Shown: positions 8,225 to 17,483, counted from the stretch's first letter. The stretch: DNA of 64,000 nucleotides from Marixanthomonas sp002364245 (GCA_963973455.1 CAXAZF010000009.1:1-64000); one strand, 5' to 3'. Program-made: numbers and translations. Notes: generated by a model from the sequence alone, not told the origin.

Positions 8225-10132
8225 ATGAGTAATTACCATATAAAAAGTTTAGAAGAATATTTTACCGTCTATCGCAAATCGGTTCGCTATCCCGAAACGT
8301 TTTGGGATGAGATTGCCGAGGAGCATTTTATGTGGCGAAAAAAGTGGGATGAAGTATTATCTTGGGATTTTAGCAAGCCGGAAATCACTTGGTTTAAAGG
8401 TGCCAAGCTAAATATTACCGAAAACTGCATTGACCGCCACTTGCGTATTCGGGGCGATAAAACGGCTATTCTGTTTGAACCGAATGACCCTTCAGAAAAA
8501 CCAGAACACATTACCTACCAGCAATTGCACGATCGAGTGTGCCAATTTGCCAACGTATTAAAAGAAAAAGGCGTTAAAAAAGGAGATCGGGTGTGTATTT
8601 ACGTGCCTATGATTCCGGAATTAGCCATTTCGGTATTGGCTTGTGCACGAATTGGAGCCATACATTCCGTGGTGTTTGCAGGGTTTTCTTCTAATGCGTT
8701 GGCCACGCGGATTAATGATTCCGATTGTAAACTAGTGATTACAGCAGATGGTTCGTTCAGAGGAAAAAAGACAATCGATTTAAAAGGGATTGTAGACAAA
8801 GCATTGGAGTCTTGCGAAGGCGTAAAAACCGTGTTGGTAGCAAAGCGAATAGAATCGGACATTACCATGAAAGAAGGCCGTGACGAGTGGTTACAACCCT
8901 TGCTTGATAATGCAGCCACCACTTGCGAACCAGAGATTATGGATGCGGAAGATCCGCTTTTTATTTTATACACCTCCGGCTCTACCGGAAAACCCAAAGG
9001 CATGGTACATACCACTGCCGGGTATATGATAGGCAGTGCATTTACGTTTAAAAATGTGTTTCAGTACCGCGAAAACGATGTGTATTGGTGCACGGCAGAT
9101 ATTGGCTGGATTACCGGTCACAGTTACATTGTGTACGGACCTTTAGCTAATGGAGCTACCACGGTCATGTTTGAAGGCGTTCCTTCGTATCCAGATTGGG
9201 GGCGTTTTTGGGAGATTGTTGAAAAGCATAAGGTGAATCAGTTTTACACGGCGCCCACAGCCATTAGAGCATTGGCGAAGCAAAACATGGAATTTGTTGA
9301 AAAATATGACCTCAGCTCGCTTAAAGTATTAGGCACCGTTGGCGAACCTATTAATGAAGAAGCTTGGCACTGGTATGATGAAAATATTGGTCATAAAAAA
9401 AGTCCGATTACCGATACGTGGTGGCAGACCGAAACTGGAAGCATTATGATTGCCGCCATTCCGTATGTGACGCCCACCATTCCCACTTTTGCTACCTTGC
9501 CATTACCCGGCATACAACCCGCGATTATGGATGCTAATGGAAACGAACTTAAAGGTAACCAAGTGGATGGCAGGTTGTGTATAAAATTCCCTTGGCCTTC
9601 GATGGCGCGAACCATTTGGAGGAACCACCAACGGTATAAAGACACCTACTTTTCGAGTTTTGAGAATATGTATTTTACAGGCGATGGCGCCTTGCGCGAT
9701 AGTGTAGGCTATTATCGTATTACGGGCCGTGTAGACGATGTCGTGATTGTTTCGGGGCACAACTTAGGCACTGCACCAATTGAAGATGCAATCAACGAGC
9801 ATCCAGCAGTGGCTGAAAGTGCAATTGTTGGTTTTCCACACGATGTAAAAGGAAATGCCCTCTACGGATATATTACACTGAAAGAAGCCGGAGAAAGTAG
9901 AAACCAAGATAACCTTCGGAAAGAGATAAATCAATTAATTACCGATCGAATAGGACCGATTGCGAAGTTGGATAAAATTCAATTTACAGACGGTTTGCCC
10001 AAAACCCGAAGCGGAAAAATTATGCGTCGTATTCTTCGGAAAATAGCTTCTAATGAAACCGATAGCTTGGGAGACACCAGCACGTTACTAAACCCTGAGG
10101 TAGTTGAAGAAATTATCAAAAATGCATTGTAA
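8225..10132 (+). CDS. acs: Acetyl-CoA synthetase (or acetoacetyl/propionyl-CoA synthetase relative)
   Basis: Acyl-adenylate-forming enzyme of 635 aa that converts acetate, ATP and CoA to acetyl-CoA in the cytoplasm. It has the AMP-binding signature YTSGSTGKPKGMVHT, the motif TWWQTETGSIM, the hinge TGDGALRD and GRVDDVV, and the C-terminal lysine region PKTRSGKIMRRILRK, whose Lys is the site acetylated in Acs homologues. I chose MSNYHIKSLEEYF as start; an in-frame upstream Met at 8201 would add eight residues not typical of the family. It appears monocistronic. Confidence 0.95.
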   Translation: MSNYHIKSLEEYFTVYRKSVRYPETFWDEIAEEHFMWRKKWDEVLSWDFSKPEITWFKGAKLNITENCIDRHLRIRGDKTAILFEPNDPSEKPEHITYQQLHDRVCQFANVLKEKGVKKGDRVCIYVPMIPELAISVLACARIGAIHSVVFAGFSSNALATRINDSDCKLVITADGSFRGKKTIDLKGIVDKALESCEGVKTVLVAKRIESDITMKEGRDEWLQPLLDNAATTCEPEIMDAEDPLFILYTSGSTGKPKGMVHTTAGYMIGSAFTFKNVFQYRENDVYWCTADIGWITGHSYIVYGPLANGATTVMFEGVPSYPDWGRFWEIVEKHKVNQFYTAPTAIRALAKQNMEFVEKYDLSSLKVLGTVGEPINEEAWHWYDENIGHKKSPITDTWWQTETGSIMIAAIPYVTPTIPTFATLPLPGIQPAIMDANGNELKGNQVDGRLCIKFPWPSMARTIWRNHQRYKDTYFSSFENMYFTGDGALRDSVGYYRITGRVDDVVIVSGHNLGTAPIEDAINEHPAVAESAIVGFPHDVKGNALYGYITLKEAGESRNQDNLRKEINQLITDRIGPIAKLDKIQFTDGLPKTRSGKIMRRILRKIASNETDSLGDTSTLLNPEVVEEIIKNAL

Positions 10133-10229
10133 GGCTTTTATTCACAATAAAAATTCAAGAAGTTATTAATGTGAGATATCAAACTGAGCCACTTTAAGAT
10201 ATTCAGTTGGAAATCACCACTCAAAAGTT

Positions 10230-10283
10230 CCTTCCCTTAACAGGGGAAGGTGTTATCCAGCGAAGCGAAGATAACGGAAGGGG
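10230..10283. repeat. REP-like double-hairpin element
   Basis: CCTTCCC-N7-GGGAAGG (10230-10250) is followed by GTTATC-N12-GATAAC (10252-10275) and then GGAAGGGG, which could pair with the first CCTTCCC instead. The GC-rich element stands out in an AT-rich gap (10133-10401) with no gene. It resembles dispersed intergenic repeats seen in Flavobacteriia, but only one copy is in this window. Confidence 0.5.
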
Positions 10284-10401
10284 TTGCGAGGAAAACCTGG
10301 GCGATGAGAAGCATATGAACTTAGTCGGTTACGACTATTTTATCCTTAAACTTTAAAATAAAACACACAATCTTTATCTTGCATCTTTAACCGAACCAAT
10401 T

Positions 10402-11274
10402 GTGAACATAGCCATTTTATCCAGAGGATACCATTTATACTCCACACAGAGCCTATTAAAAGCAGGTGAAAAACGCAACCATGCTATGGAAGTGTTAGAT
10501 CCCACCTACTGTAGGCTGAGTATTCAAGAAGGAAAGCCTGTGCTGTATTATCACGAAGAGCAAGTGGACGACTTACACGCTGTTATTCCACGTGTTGGAG
10601 CTTCCAACACGTATTATGGCTCTTCCTTAGTGCGACATTTTGAAGCAATGGATGTGTTCAGTATTGTTTCGGCGCAAGCCATATTAGATTCTCGCGATAA
10701 ATGGACTTCGTTTCAAATACTTTCAAAAGCAGGAGTAGCCGTTCCGCATACCGTATTGGTAAATCCCTATTTAGCAACCGAACAAGTAGCCACGTTTGAG
10801 AACAACCCAATTATCATTAAATTATTAGAAGGCACCCACGGACAAGGCGTAATTCTAGCTAAAAATGGTAAAGAAGCCATGCCTATTATTGAAACACTTC
10901 AGGCGGCCAAACAAAAATTTGTACTACAAGAATTCATTAAAGAATCCAAGGGCGCCGATATTCGTGTTATTGTAGTGGATAGTGTTGTAATTGCCGCCAT
11001 GAAACGACAATGTAAGGCTGGCGATTTTAGGTCTAATCTACACCGAGGCGGTTCTTCTCAAAGCTTGCAACTAAGTAGCGAAGAAGAAGCCGTTGCTCTA
11101 AAAGCTGCCAAAGCATTAAAAATGGGTGTTTGCGGGGTCGATATTTTACAATCTGAAAGAGGGCCTTTAGTATTAGAAGTTAACTCTACCCCAGGACTCG
11201 AAGGAATTGAAAAGACTACACAGAAAAATATTTCCAAAAGTATTATCGGCTGTATAGAACGGAATAAGCGGTAA
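10402..11274 (+). CDS. RimK-family ATP-grasp ligase, copy 1
   Basis: 290-aa ATP-grasp enzyme of the RimK family, which adds glutamate to a protein or peptide C-terminus using ATP (ribosomal protein S6 in Enterobacteria). The ATP-grasp core runs from about residue 100, with KLLEGTHGQGVILA as nucleotide-binding loop and GPLVLEVNSTPGLEG near the C-terminus holding the metal-ligand Glu and Asn. The start is GTG. It is clearly paralogous to the second RimK at 12497 and of equal length. Between the two lie an ExoX-like gene and the RimB-like gene. Substrate is unknown. Confidence 0.92.
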   Translation: MNIAILSRGYHLYSTQSLLKAGEKRNHAMEVLDPTYCRLSIQEGKPVLYYHEEQVDDLHAVIPRVGASNTYYGSSLVRHFEAMDVFSIVSAQAILDSRDKWTSFQILSKAGVAVPHTVLVNPYLATEQVATFENNPIIIKLLEGTHGQGVILAKNGKEAMPIIETLQAAKQKFVLQEFIKESKGADIRVIVVDSVVIAAMKRQCKAGDFRSNLHRGGSSQSLQLSSEEEAVALKAAKALKMGVCGVDILQSERGPLVLEVNSTPGLEGIEKTTQKNISKSIIGCIERNKR

Positions 11275-11386
11275 TTTTCGAACGATAGGTCATAACAGCT
11301 TCTACCTCTTTTTTATTTATAAGTGGTAGTTTTTATTATTATATTGTTAAAAATAATAATAGTTGAAAAATTAAAATATTAGAAAA

Positions 11387-11818
11387 TTGGAGAAGTTTGA
11401 CGAATACCATTTTACAGATAGTTTAGATTTTGGTAAATATAAAGGTAAAACAATTCTTGAAATTATGGATTTTGACTCGGATTACTTGAATTGGTGCTTA
11501 ATTCATAGAGAAAGATTTTTGTTTGATGCAAATTTTTTAGAATATGAAGAAGTAAAGGAAAAAAAATTCTCATTAAACAAAAATGCTCAAAAGGCATACG
11601 ATAGAAAACATAATGAGATTTATAAAGACTATATAGAATACCAAAATAGAAATCAACATCTTACAAATGAATATATAGAAAATGGAGGGTCCGGATCCTC
11701 TTGGATCAGTGAAGCAAATACATTTGACGCCCTAACAGATGGACAATACGGAAATTATAGCGATTTCCGAAGAAACGGAGGGGAAATAGATGACTTAAAA
11801 GATAAAATTGGCGAATGA
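11387..11818 (+). CDS. Protein with ExoX-like C-terminal-type N-terminal module
   Basis: 143-aa protein starting at TTG. Residues 5-40 (LDFGKYKGKTILEIM … YLNWCL) match the small module found at the C-terminus of exodeoxyribonuclease-X-like proteins and in many stand-alone Bacteroidota proteins. The rest is charged and ends in a Gly/Ser-rich, acidic tail. It is more AT-rich than its RimK neighbours, is flanked by 112 bp and 253 bp gaps, and interrupts an otherwise functional cluster, which suggests it came in later. Function unknown. Confidence 0.65.
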   Translation: MEKFDEYHFTDSLDFGKYKGKTILEIMDFDSDYLNWCLIHRERFLFDANFLEYEEVKEKKFSLNKNAQKAYDRKHNEIYKDYIEYQNRNQHLTNEYIENGGSGSSWISEANTFDALTDGQYGNYSDFRRNGGEIDDLKDKIGE

Positions 11819-12071
11819 AATTAATAATTAATATTTTGGAGCTTGGAAAGTTGGAATTCCAACCACTAGAAAAGTTTTAACTAAAAGGATATCACAAATT
11901 ATGGATGGAGATAACTAATAAAGGTATCCTTTGCAAAATACATAAGTTTTAAAAAATAAACTTTTTTCACATATAATCAAAATAACCTTATCAATTTTGG
12001 AAATTACACGTGATAAACCTAAAAAAAAGGAATAAGAGCTGTTTAGAATTTTTTACCACAAACCCACATCT

Positions 12072-12500
12072 ATGAAGAGAAAAATAGGCCGAATTGATAA
12101 AGCAGATTTTCCAAAACTAGAATTAGAAGACATAGAGGTTAAAATAGATACTGGAGCATTTACTTCCTCCATTCATTGTACTGATGTTACCGTAGAAAAC
12201 GATTATTTAAAATGTCGGTTTTTGGATGAAGAACATCCGCAATATCACAATAAAGAATTTATTTTTGACCAGTACGATGTAAAAGTGGTAAAAAGCAGTA
12301 ATGGTGAAGCACAAACACGATATAGAATACACACTGAAATTGTATTGTTCGGAAAAAAACATCCTATTTTTTTAACCCTGAGCGACCGAAAGGAAATGAA
12401 ATTTCCCGTATTATTGGGACGTAATTTTTTAACTAAAAAATTTGTGGTAGATATTAATAAAACCAACCTATCCCACAAACTTAAAGCAAAACAGAAATGA
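12072..12500 (+). CDS. RimB-like retropepsin-fold protease (ATP-dependent zinc protease family, PF05618)
   Basis: 142-aa protein of the RimB/DUF785 family. The active-site-like DTG (D26-T27-G28 in VKIDTGAFTSSIHC) and the later LLGRNFL segment are typical of this retropepsin-related group. In Pseudomonas RimB acts with RimK to reverse glutamylation of ribosomal protein S6; that partner role is inferred here from gene order. Its stop overlaps the ATG of the second rimK by 4 nt, so the two are translationally coupled. Confidence 0.88.
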   Translation: MKRKIGRIDKADFPKLELEDIEVKIDTGAFTSSIHCTDVTVENDYLKCRFLDEEHPQYHNKEFIFDQYDVKVVKSSNGEAQTRYRIHTEIVLFGKKHPIFLTLSDRKEMKFPVLLGRNFLTKKFVVDINKTNLSHKLKAKQK

Positions 12501-13369
12501 ATATAAAGATCCTTTCGGCTAATGCAGGGTTATACTCTACGCAACGCTTAATAGAAGCTGCTAAAAAGCGAAAGCACGAAGTAGAAATAATAAACCACAC
12601 CAAGTGTGACATTGTCATTGAGAAGAAAAATCCGTTGGTCTATTACAAAGGAAAACCATTATCACACACCGATGCGGTAATACCTCGTATTGGTGCTTCG
12701 GTAACCTTTTACGGGACTGCGGTGGTTCGACAGTTTGAGATGATGCGCGTATTTTCCACCACCGAATCCATGGCATTGGTGCGTTCTCGCGATAAGCTGC
12801 GAAGTTTACAAATACTATCCAGAGCTGGATTGGGTTTGCCTAAAACGATTTTTACCAACTATTCAAAAAACGTAAAAGAAATTGTGGATCAAGCAGGTGG
12901 CGCTCCGGTAATCATCAAATTGTTGGAAGGCACCCAAGGTATCGGGGTTATTTTAGCCGAAACACGCAAAGCAGCCGAATCGGTAATTGAAGCCTTCAAC
13001 AACCTTCAGGCACGGGTTATTGTTCAAGAGTTTATAAAGGAAGCCGGCGGAGCCGATATTCGGGCTTTTATCGTGGATGGACAAGTAGTCGGGGCGATGA
13101 AACGACAAGGAAAAGAAGGGGAATTCCGTTCTAACCTACACCGTGGTGGCAACGCATCTATTATCACCTTAAGCGACGAAGAAGAAATAGCCGCCCTAAA
13201 AGCAGCAAAAGCCATGGGCTTGGGTATTGCAGGGGTTGATATGTTGCAATCTGATCGCGGTCCGTTAATTTTAGAAGTAAACTCATCCCCTGGATTGGAA
13301 GGTATTGAAGCTGCTACCGGAAAAGATATCGCCACAACCATAATAAAGTATATAGAACGAAACGTATAG
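12497..13369 (+). CDS. rimK: RimK-family ATP-grasp ligase, copy 2
   Basis: 290-aa glutamate-ligase-type ATP-grasp protein. KLLEGTQGIGVILAETRK and GPLILEVNSSPGLEG mark the nucleotide and metal sites, and ADIRAFIVDGQVVGAMKRQ is shared with RimK. It overlaps rimB by 4 nt, and the deacylase follows 2 nt downstream, so RimB, RimK, deacylase and 5-FCL form one operon. This copy, not the one at 10402, is the likely partner of RimB. Confidence 0.93.
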   Translation: MNIKILSANAGLYSTQRLIEAAKKRKHEVEIINHTKCDIVIEKKNPLVYYKGKPLSHTDAVIPRIGASVTFYGTAVVRQFEMMRVFSTTESMALVRSRDKLRSLQILSRAGLGLPKTIFTNYSKNVKEIVDQAGGAPVIIKLLEGTQGIGVILAETRKAAESVIEAFNNLQARVIVQEFIKEAGGADIRAFIVDGQVVGAMKRQGKEGEFRSNLHRGGNASIITLSDEEEIAALKAAKAMGLGIAGVDMLQSDRGPLILEVNSSPGLEGIEAATGKDIATTIIKYIERNV

Positions 13370-13371
13370 CT

Positions 13372-14370
13372 ATGGCGGAAGAGACCAACAACGATTTAAT
13401 ACTGCTAAAAACAAAAATAGCGCCAGGCGAAAGCAAAAAACTCAATTTCAGCATTGCCAAGCTATATACTGGAACTAAAATTGAAATTCCCATCCTAGTA
13501 GAACGCGCCATAGAACCGGGACCTACTATTTTGATTACCGCAGGCATTCACGGCGATGAAATAAATGGGGTTGAGGTAGTGCGACAATTAATTGCCAAGA
13601 AAATGAATCGCCCAAAACGGGGAACAATTATCTGTATTCCTATTTTAAATATTTTTGGTTTTTTAAATGCACAACGTGAATTTCCAGATGGTAAAGATTT
13701 AAATCGTAAGTTTCCAGGGACTAAACACGGCTCTTTGGCTAGTAGGGTTGCGTATCATTTTACTAAAGAAATTGTTCCCCACGCCGATTATTGTTTAGAT
13801 TTCCATACTGGTGGTGCAAGCCGTTTTAATGCTGCGCAAATACGTATAGAACCAAACAATGAAAAACTCTTAGCATTAGCCGAAGTTTTTAACCCTCCTT
13901 TTATTGTGTATTCATCGTTATTACGGAAATCATATCGCGCTACCTGTAACAAACTAAACATCCCAACCTTATTATTTGAAGGTGGAAAATCGCTAGAAAG
14001 TGATAAACAAATTGCCAAACACGGTATGGACGGCATCGTACGCATATTAGCACATTTAGATATGCTTCAAGACATTTTTAAAGCTTCAAAAGCCGAAGAA
14101 AAAAGTATTATTGTTGAAAAAAGTAAATGGATTAGAGCTCAAAGAAGCGGGTTATTTCACGTAAAAATTCCGTGTAACAAGCATGTAAAAAAAGGAGAGT
14201 TTTTAGCTACAATAACCGATCCCTACGGGACGATGCGACATAAAGTACTTTCGCCTAATGATGGCTATATAATCAATGTAAATCAATCGCCCATTATCCA
14301 TCAAGGCGATGCTATTTTTCATATTTCAACTGAAAATACAGCAATTCAAAAAGAAGAAGAAGAACACTAA
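13372..14370 (+). CDS. Succinylglutamate desuccinylase/aspartoacylase family protein
   Basis: 332-aa zinc carboxypeptidase-fold deacylase (M14-like). Zinc ligands are visible as GIHGDE (H60, E63) and DFHTGG (H145). The C-terminal third (about residues 245-325) is a lipoyl/barrel-like extension, with GLFHVKIPCNKHVKKGEFLATI. This gene commonly sits next to RimK-type ligases in marine Bacteroidota and Proteobacteria, so it may hydrolyse the amide product or a related N-acyl amino acid; this is inferred from context. Its stop overlaps the next ATG by 1 nt. Confidence 0.9.
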   Translation: MAEETNNDLILLKTKIAPGESKKLNFSIAKLYTGTKIEIPILVERAIEPGPTILITAGIHGDEINGVEVVRQLIAKKMNRPKRGTIICIPILNIFGFLNAQREFPDGKDLNRKFPGTKHGSLASRVAYHFTKEIVPHADYCLDFHTGGASRFNAAQIRIEPNNEKLLALAEVFNPPFIVYSSLLRKSYRATCNKLNIPTLLFEGGKSLESDKQIAKHGMDGIVRILAHLDMLQDIFKASKAEEKSIIVEKSKWIRAQRSGLFHVKIPCNKHVKKGEFLATITDPYGTMRHKVLSPNDGYIINVNQSPIIHQGDAIFHISTENTAIQKEEEEH

Positions 14371-14930
14371 TGGATAAAGCACAACTTAGGGCAGCCTATA
14401 AAAAACGCAGGGAACAACTTTCTTCGGAAACGATTGAAGAATTGAGCTTACAAATCGCTAATCAAGCTTTAAAACTTCCTATTTGGGAAGGCACGTATTA
14501 CCATCTTTTTCTTCCTATTGAGTCACAAAAAGAAGTGAATACCGAATACATCATGCATATCCTTCAAGGGAAGGATAAAAGTACCGTTGTTTCAAAATCT
14601 GAATTTAAAACAGGCGAATTAAAACACTTTTTGCTGCAAGAAAATACGGTTATAAAGCTTTCAAAGTATAACATACCCGAACCTGTTGACGGTATTGAAG
14701 TTCCTGCAGAAAAACTAGATGTTATTTTCGTTCCACTTTTAGCGTATGATGAAAAAGGAAATAGAATTGGCTACGGAAAAGGATTTTACGACCGCTTTTT
14801 AGCTGCTTGTAAACCTGAAGCCTTATTTGTGGGTCTTTCATTATTTCCGCCAGAAAAAAACATTCCTTCAGAAAAAACAGATGTTCCTTTACATTACTGC
14901 ATTACGCCCGAAAAAGTAATTTCTTTTTAA
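14370..14930 (+). CDS. 5-formyltetrahydrofolate cyclo-ligase
   Basis: 186-aa enzyme (EC 6.3.3.2) that converts 5-formyl-THF to 5,10-methenyl-THF with ATP in folate salvage. The signature RIGYGKGFYDRFL near residues 131-143 and the N-terminal KAQLRAAYKKRRE Lys/Arg helix are clear. It is the last gene of the RimB-RimK-deacylase operon, with a 1-nt overlap, and shows no functional link to it. Confidence 0.95.
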   Translation: MDKAQLRAAYKKRREQLSSETIEELSLQIANQALKLPIWEGTYYHLFLPIESQKEVNTEYIMHILQGKDKSTVVSKSEFKTGELKHFLLQENTVIKLSKYNIPEPVDGIEVPAEKLDVIFVPLLAYDEKGNRIGYGKGFYDRFLAACKPEALFVGLSLFPPEKNIPSEKTDVPLHYCITPEKVISF

Positions 14931-14967
14931 AAAACTGTCTATATTTACTTCTTCAAAAAACAAAAAA

Positions 14968-15258
14968 ATGGAAAATTTAACTAACCAACCACCTAAACCA
15001 GATAATCATTTGGTATGGGCTATTTTAACAACAGTATTTTGTTGTTTACCATTAGGGATTGTCTCTATTGTAAAATCAACAAAAGTAAATGAACTGTATG
15101 CGCAAGGTAATTATGCCGAAGCAAAGCAAGCATCACAAGAAGCAAAAAAATGGGCAATGTGGAGTGCTATTGTAGCTGGAGGTTTGTTTTTGCTTTATAT
15201 ACTACTATTGATTTTAGGTGTAGCAGGAGGGATTTTGTCTGAAGCCGGTGGTTTTTAA
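14968..15258 (+). CDS. CD225/dispanin-family membrane protein
   Basis: 96-aa protein with two membrane segments and the CD225 core: LVWAILTTVFCCLPLGIVSIV, then a charged KVNELYAQGNYAEAKQAS loop, then MWSAIVAGGLFLLYILLLIL. It is a small inner-membrane protein of unknown role in bacteria. Its 3' end overlaps the start of the DUF2752 gene by 11 nt, and the two families are frequent neighbours in Bacteroidota. Confidence 0.92.
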   Translation: MENLTNQPPKPDNHLVWAILTTVFCCLPLGIVSIVKSTKVNELYAQGNYAEAKQASQEAKKWAMWSAIVAGGLFLLYILLLILGVAGGILSEAGGF

Positions 15259-15664
15259 AAAAACAACTACTTTAGTTTTAATAGCAATTTTTTTTGGGAT
15301 TGTAGTGGTGATTTTCTATCTATACAATCCCACAGAGAGCGCTTTTTTTATCCCTTGTCCGTTTCACACCTTAACTGGTTTGCATTGCCCTGGCTGTGGC
15401 TCACAGCGAGCTTTACATCAGTTAGTCCATCTTAATATCTGGGGAGCGTTTCAGTATAATTCGTTACTCGTTCTTTCCATACCCATATTGATGTATAGCT
15501 TGGTAACCAAGCTACGCAACTATTGGTATAACACGAAATATCGTGTACCGTGTTTTTATAGTAATACGTTTATCTATACTTATTTTGGGATTGTAGTTGC
15601 TTTTTGGGTTGCCCGTAATATACCTTTTGAACCGTTTACGTATTTAGCACCAACTACTCTATAA
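15248..15664 (+). CDS. DUF2752 membrane protein
   Basis: 138-aa protein with three predicted membrane segments and the DUF2752 hallmark PCPFHTLTGLHCPGCGSQRAL, whose cysteines may bind metal or form a disulfide. It overlaps the upstream CD225 gene by 11 nt and converges on lspA with a 13-nt gap. Function unknown. Confidence 0.93.
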   Translation: MVFKKTTTLVLIAIFFGIVVVIFYLYNPTESAFFIPCPFHTLTGLHCPGCGSQRALHQLVHLNIWGAFQYNSLLVLSIPILMYSLVTKLRNYWYNTKYRVPCFYSNTFIYTYFGIVVAFWVARNIPFEPFTYLAPTTL

Positions 15665-15677
15665 ATAAGAAATAAGC

Positions 15678-16289
15678 CTATTTCTCTTCTTCCTCTTTAG
15701 GAAACGCCTTTTTGTGAAAAAGCAATAATAATATTACCCCTACACTAATAGAAGTATCGGCAATATTAAAAACAGGTTCAAAGAAGGTGAAGTAATTTCC
15801 ACCCCAAAATGGTAGCCATTCAGGCAAATATCCTTTCCATAGTGGGAAATAAAGCATATCTACTACTTTTCCGTGAAATAATGTACCATATCCGCCGTCT
15901 GCAGGCATAAAGGAAGCTAATTGGTGATAGCTATCATCGAAGATAATTCCGTAGAAAACAGAATCTACAATATTGCCAAAAGCCCCTGCAAAAATAAGGG
16001 CGATAGAGACTATTAATACTCGAGAAGCTTTTTTACGAACAGAATCCCAAAGCCAATAACCAATACCTACAATAGCCACTAAGCGAAATAAGGTAAGGAA
16101 CAATTTACCATATTTGCCAGGTATTTTAGCCCCCCAGGCCATACCCTCGTTTTCTACAAAAAGAATACGGAACCAATCGAAAACCCGAATTTCTTCGCCT
16201 AAAACAAAGTGGGTTTTAATATAAACTTTTGAAATTTGGTCGATCAACAGAACCAAAATGATAATAAGGGAAGCCTTCTTTAGTGACAT
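15678..16289 (-). CDS. lspA: Lipoprotein signal peptidase (signal peptidase II)
   Basis: 203-aa inner-membrane aspartyl protease that cleaves prolipoprotein signal peptides. It has four membrane segments. The catalytic aspartates lie in FGNIVDSVFYG and FNIADTSISVG. It carries the insertion between them (residues about 120-165) that is usual in Bacteroidota LspA and makes it longer than the roughly 160-aa E. coli enzyme. It is followed upstream on the same strand by the DUF4097-like gene, 32 nt away. Confidence 0.96.
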   Translation of the reverse strand: MSLKKASLIIILVLLIDQISKVYIKTHFVLGEEIRVFDWFRILFVENEGMAWGAKIPGKYGKLFLTLFRLVAIVGIGYWLWDSVRKKASRVLIVSIALIFAGAFGNIVDSVFYGIIFDDSYHQLASFMPADGGYGTLFHGKVVDMLYFPLWKGYLPEWLPFWGGNYFTFFEPVFNIADTSISVGVILLLLFHKKAFPKEEEEK

Positions 16290-16321
16290 AAGTTATTTTA
16301 ACAGCCGCAAAAATAACAATA

Positions 16322-16951
16322 TTATTTGTTTTGCAGCAGTGTGATTGAGCCTGTTATACTTTCGGCAATTATTTTATGCTTTCCCATTTTAGGAAGCTCA
16401 TTTAAAACAGTTCCTTTTTTAGAAATAGCTTGCCCTGTAACGGTCGGTTTTGCATAAACGGTAATAGCTCCCTCTTTGGTATACAAGGTTGCATTTCCTT
16501 TAAAATTGTTTAGCAAACACGTTCCGTTTTCTAAGGCCACAAAAAAGTTTTCATAGGTTCCTTTCCCGGTTACCGAAGCGATTTTGGACCGTATTTCCAC
16601 ACTCAAGTTTTCTGGAACGGTGATGAGCATATCAATAGCAATCAGTTTGTGAGCGGCCAACTTATCATTTTCTTTTTCAAAAAAAGGGGAATATCCAGTT
16701 GAAAGTGTCAATGTTTTGCCTGCTTCGGAAGTGTTTACCACAACACTTTCGTGATGCTCGCCTTCAATATGAGTACGAACATTAATATTATCTGTCTTTT
16801 GTGCTGAAATAGTTATGGTAAAGACATCATCCGATTCAATAACCAACCTCTCAAAACTTGATGCATCAAATTGCTTCTGAAGTACTTTCTGAGCAGTGAT
16901 GTCAGTAGTAAAAAAAAGTAACACGGTAAATATGAAAATATGTTTTAGCAT
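16322..16951 (-). CDS. Exported DUF4097/head-GIN-like beta-helix protein
   Basis: 209-aa protein with a Sec signal peptide (MLKHIFIFTVLLFFTTDITAQ) and a repetitive beta-strand pattern of the DUF4097/GIN adhesin-like type (FERLVIESDDVFTITIS … SITLLQNK). It is probably periplasmic or outer-membrane associated. I start it at MLKHIFIF because the longer in-frame version (from 16990) would run through a terminator-like hairpin and place 13 extra residues before the signal peptide. Confidence 0.75.
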   Translation of the reverse strand: MLKHIFIFTVLLFFTTDITAQKVLQKQFDASSFERLVIESDDVFTITISAQKTDNINVRTHIEGEHHESVVVNTSEAGKTLTLSTGYSPFFEKENDKLAAHKLIAIDMLITVPENLSVEIRSKIASVTGKGTYENFFVALENGTCLLNNFKGNATLYTKEGAITVYAKPTVTGQAISKKGTVLNELPKMGKHKIIAESITGSITLLQNK

Positions 16952-16974
16952 AAAAAAGCCCCAGAAATTGGGGC
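16949..16974 (-). terminator. Intrinsic terminator/attenuator abutting a start codon
   Basis: Leftward, GCCCC-AATTTCT-GGGGC (16974-16958) is followed by six T (16957-16952) and then directly by the ATG of the DUF4097-like gene (16951-16949). It is a textbook Rho-independent terminator for the upstream dksA-like gene. It would also sequester or terminate just before translation of the next gene. Confidence 0.75.
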
Positions 16975-17097
16975 GGATTTTTTTAGGCACCTTATAAGCT
17001 ATAAAGCACGTTGTTTAGGTAAATCAGAAAGAACAAGCACATTCTAGTTTCTTTTTAAAATGGACTCGTGCCGATGCAATTTAACTAAACACTTGTT

Positions 17098-17481
17098 TTA
17101 CTTCTGCATGTTCTTCGCTTCAATGCTCAAGGTTGCGTGCGGTACTAATTTTAAACGCTCCGGATTTATTAATTTTCCAGTTACACGGCACACGCCATAG
17201 CTTTTATTTTCAATTCTAATTAATGCATTTTTAAGATCACGAATAAACTTCTCTTGGCGAATAGCCAGCTGTGAGTTTGCTTCTTTGCTCATTACCTTAC
17301 TACCTTCGTCGAATGCTTTGAACGTAGGTGAGGTATCGTCAGTACCATTGGTACTATCATTTTTATAAGCACTTTTAATTAATTCTAACTGCTCTTTCGC
17401 TTTTTCTATTTTTCCCTGAATCAATACCTTGAATTCTTCCAGCTCCTTATCGCTGTATCGGGTTTTTACATCGTTTGCCAT
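17098..17481 (-). CDS. TraR/DksA-family protein lacking a full zinc finger
   Basis: 127-aa cytoplasmic protein with the DksA coiled-coil region followed by the globular end IENKSYGVCRVTGKLINPERLKLVPHATL. The family normally has CxxC…CxxC; here only one Cys of the four remains, as is common in Bacteroidota homologues. In Proteobacteria DksA binds the RNA polymerase secondary channel and works with ppGpp. It is separated from ileS by 2 nt, so both are likely on one transcript. Confidence 0.9.
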   Translation of the reverse strand: MANDVKTRYSDKELEEFKVLIQGKIEKAKEQLELIKSAYKNDSTNGTDDTSPTFKAFDEGSKVMSKEANSQLAIRQEKFIRDLKNALIRIENKSYGVCRVTGKLINPERLKLVPHATLSIEAKNMQK

Positions 17482-17483
17482 AT

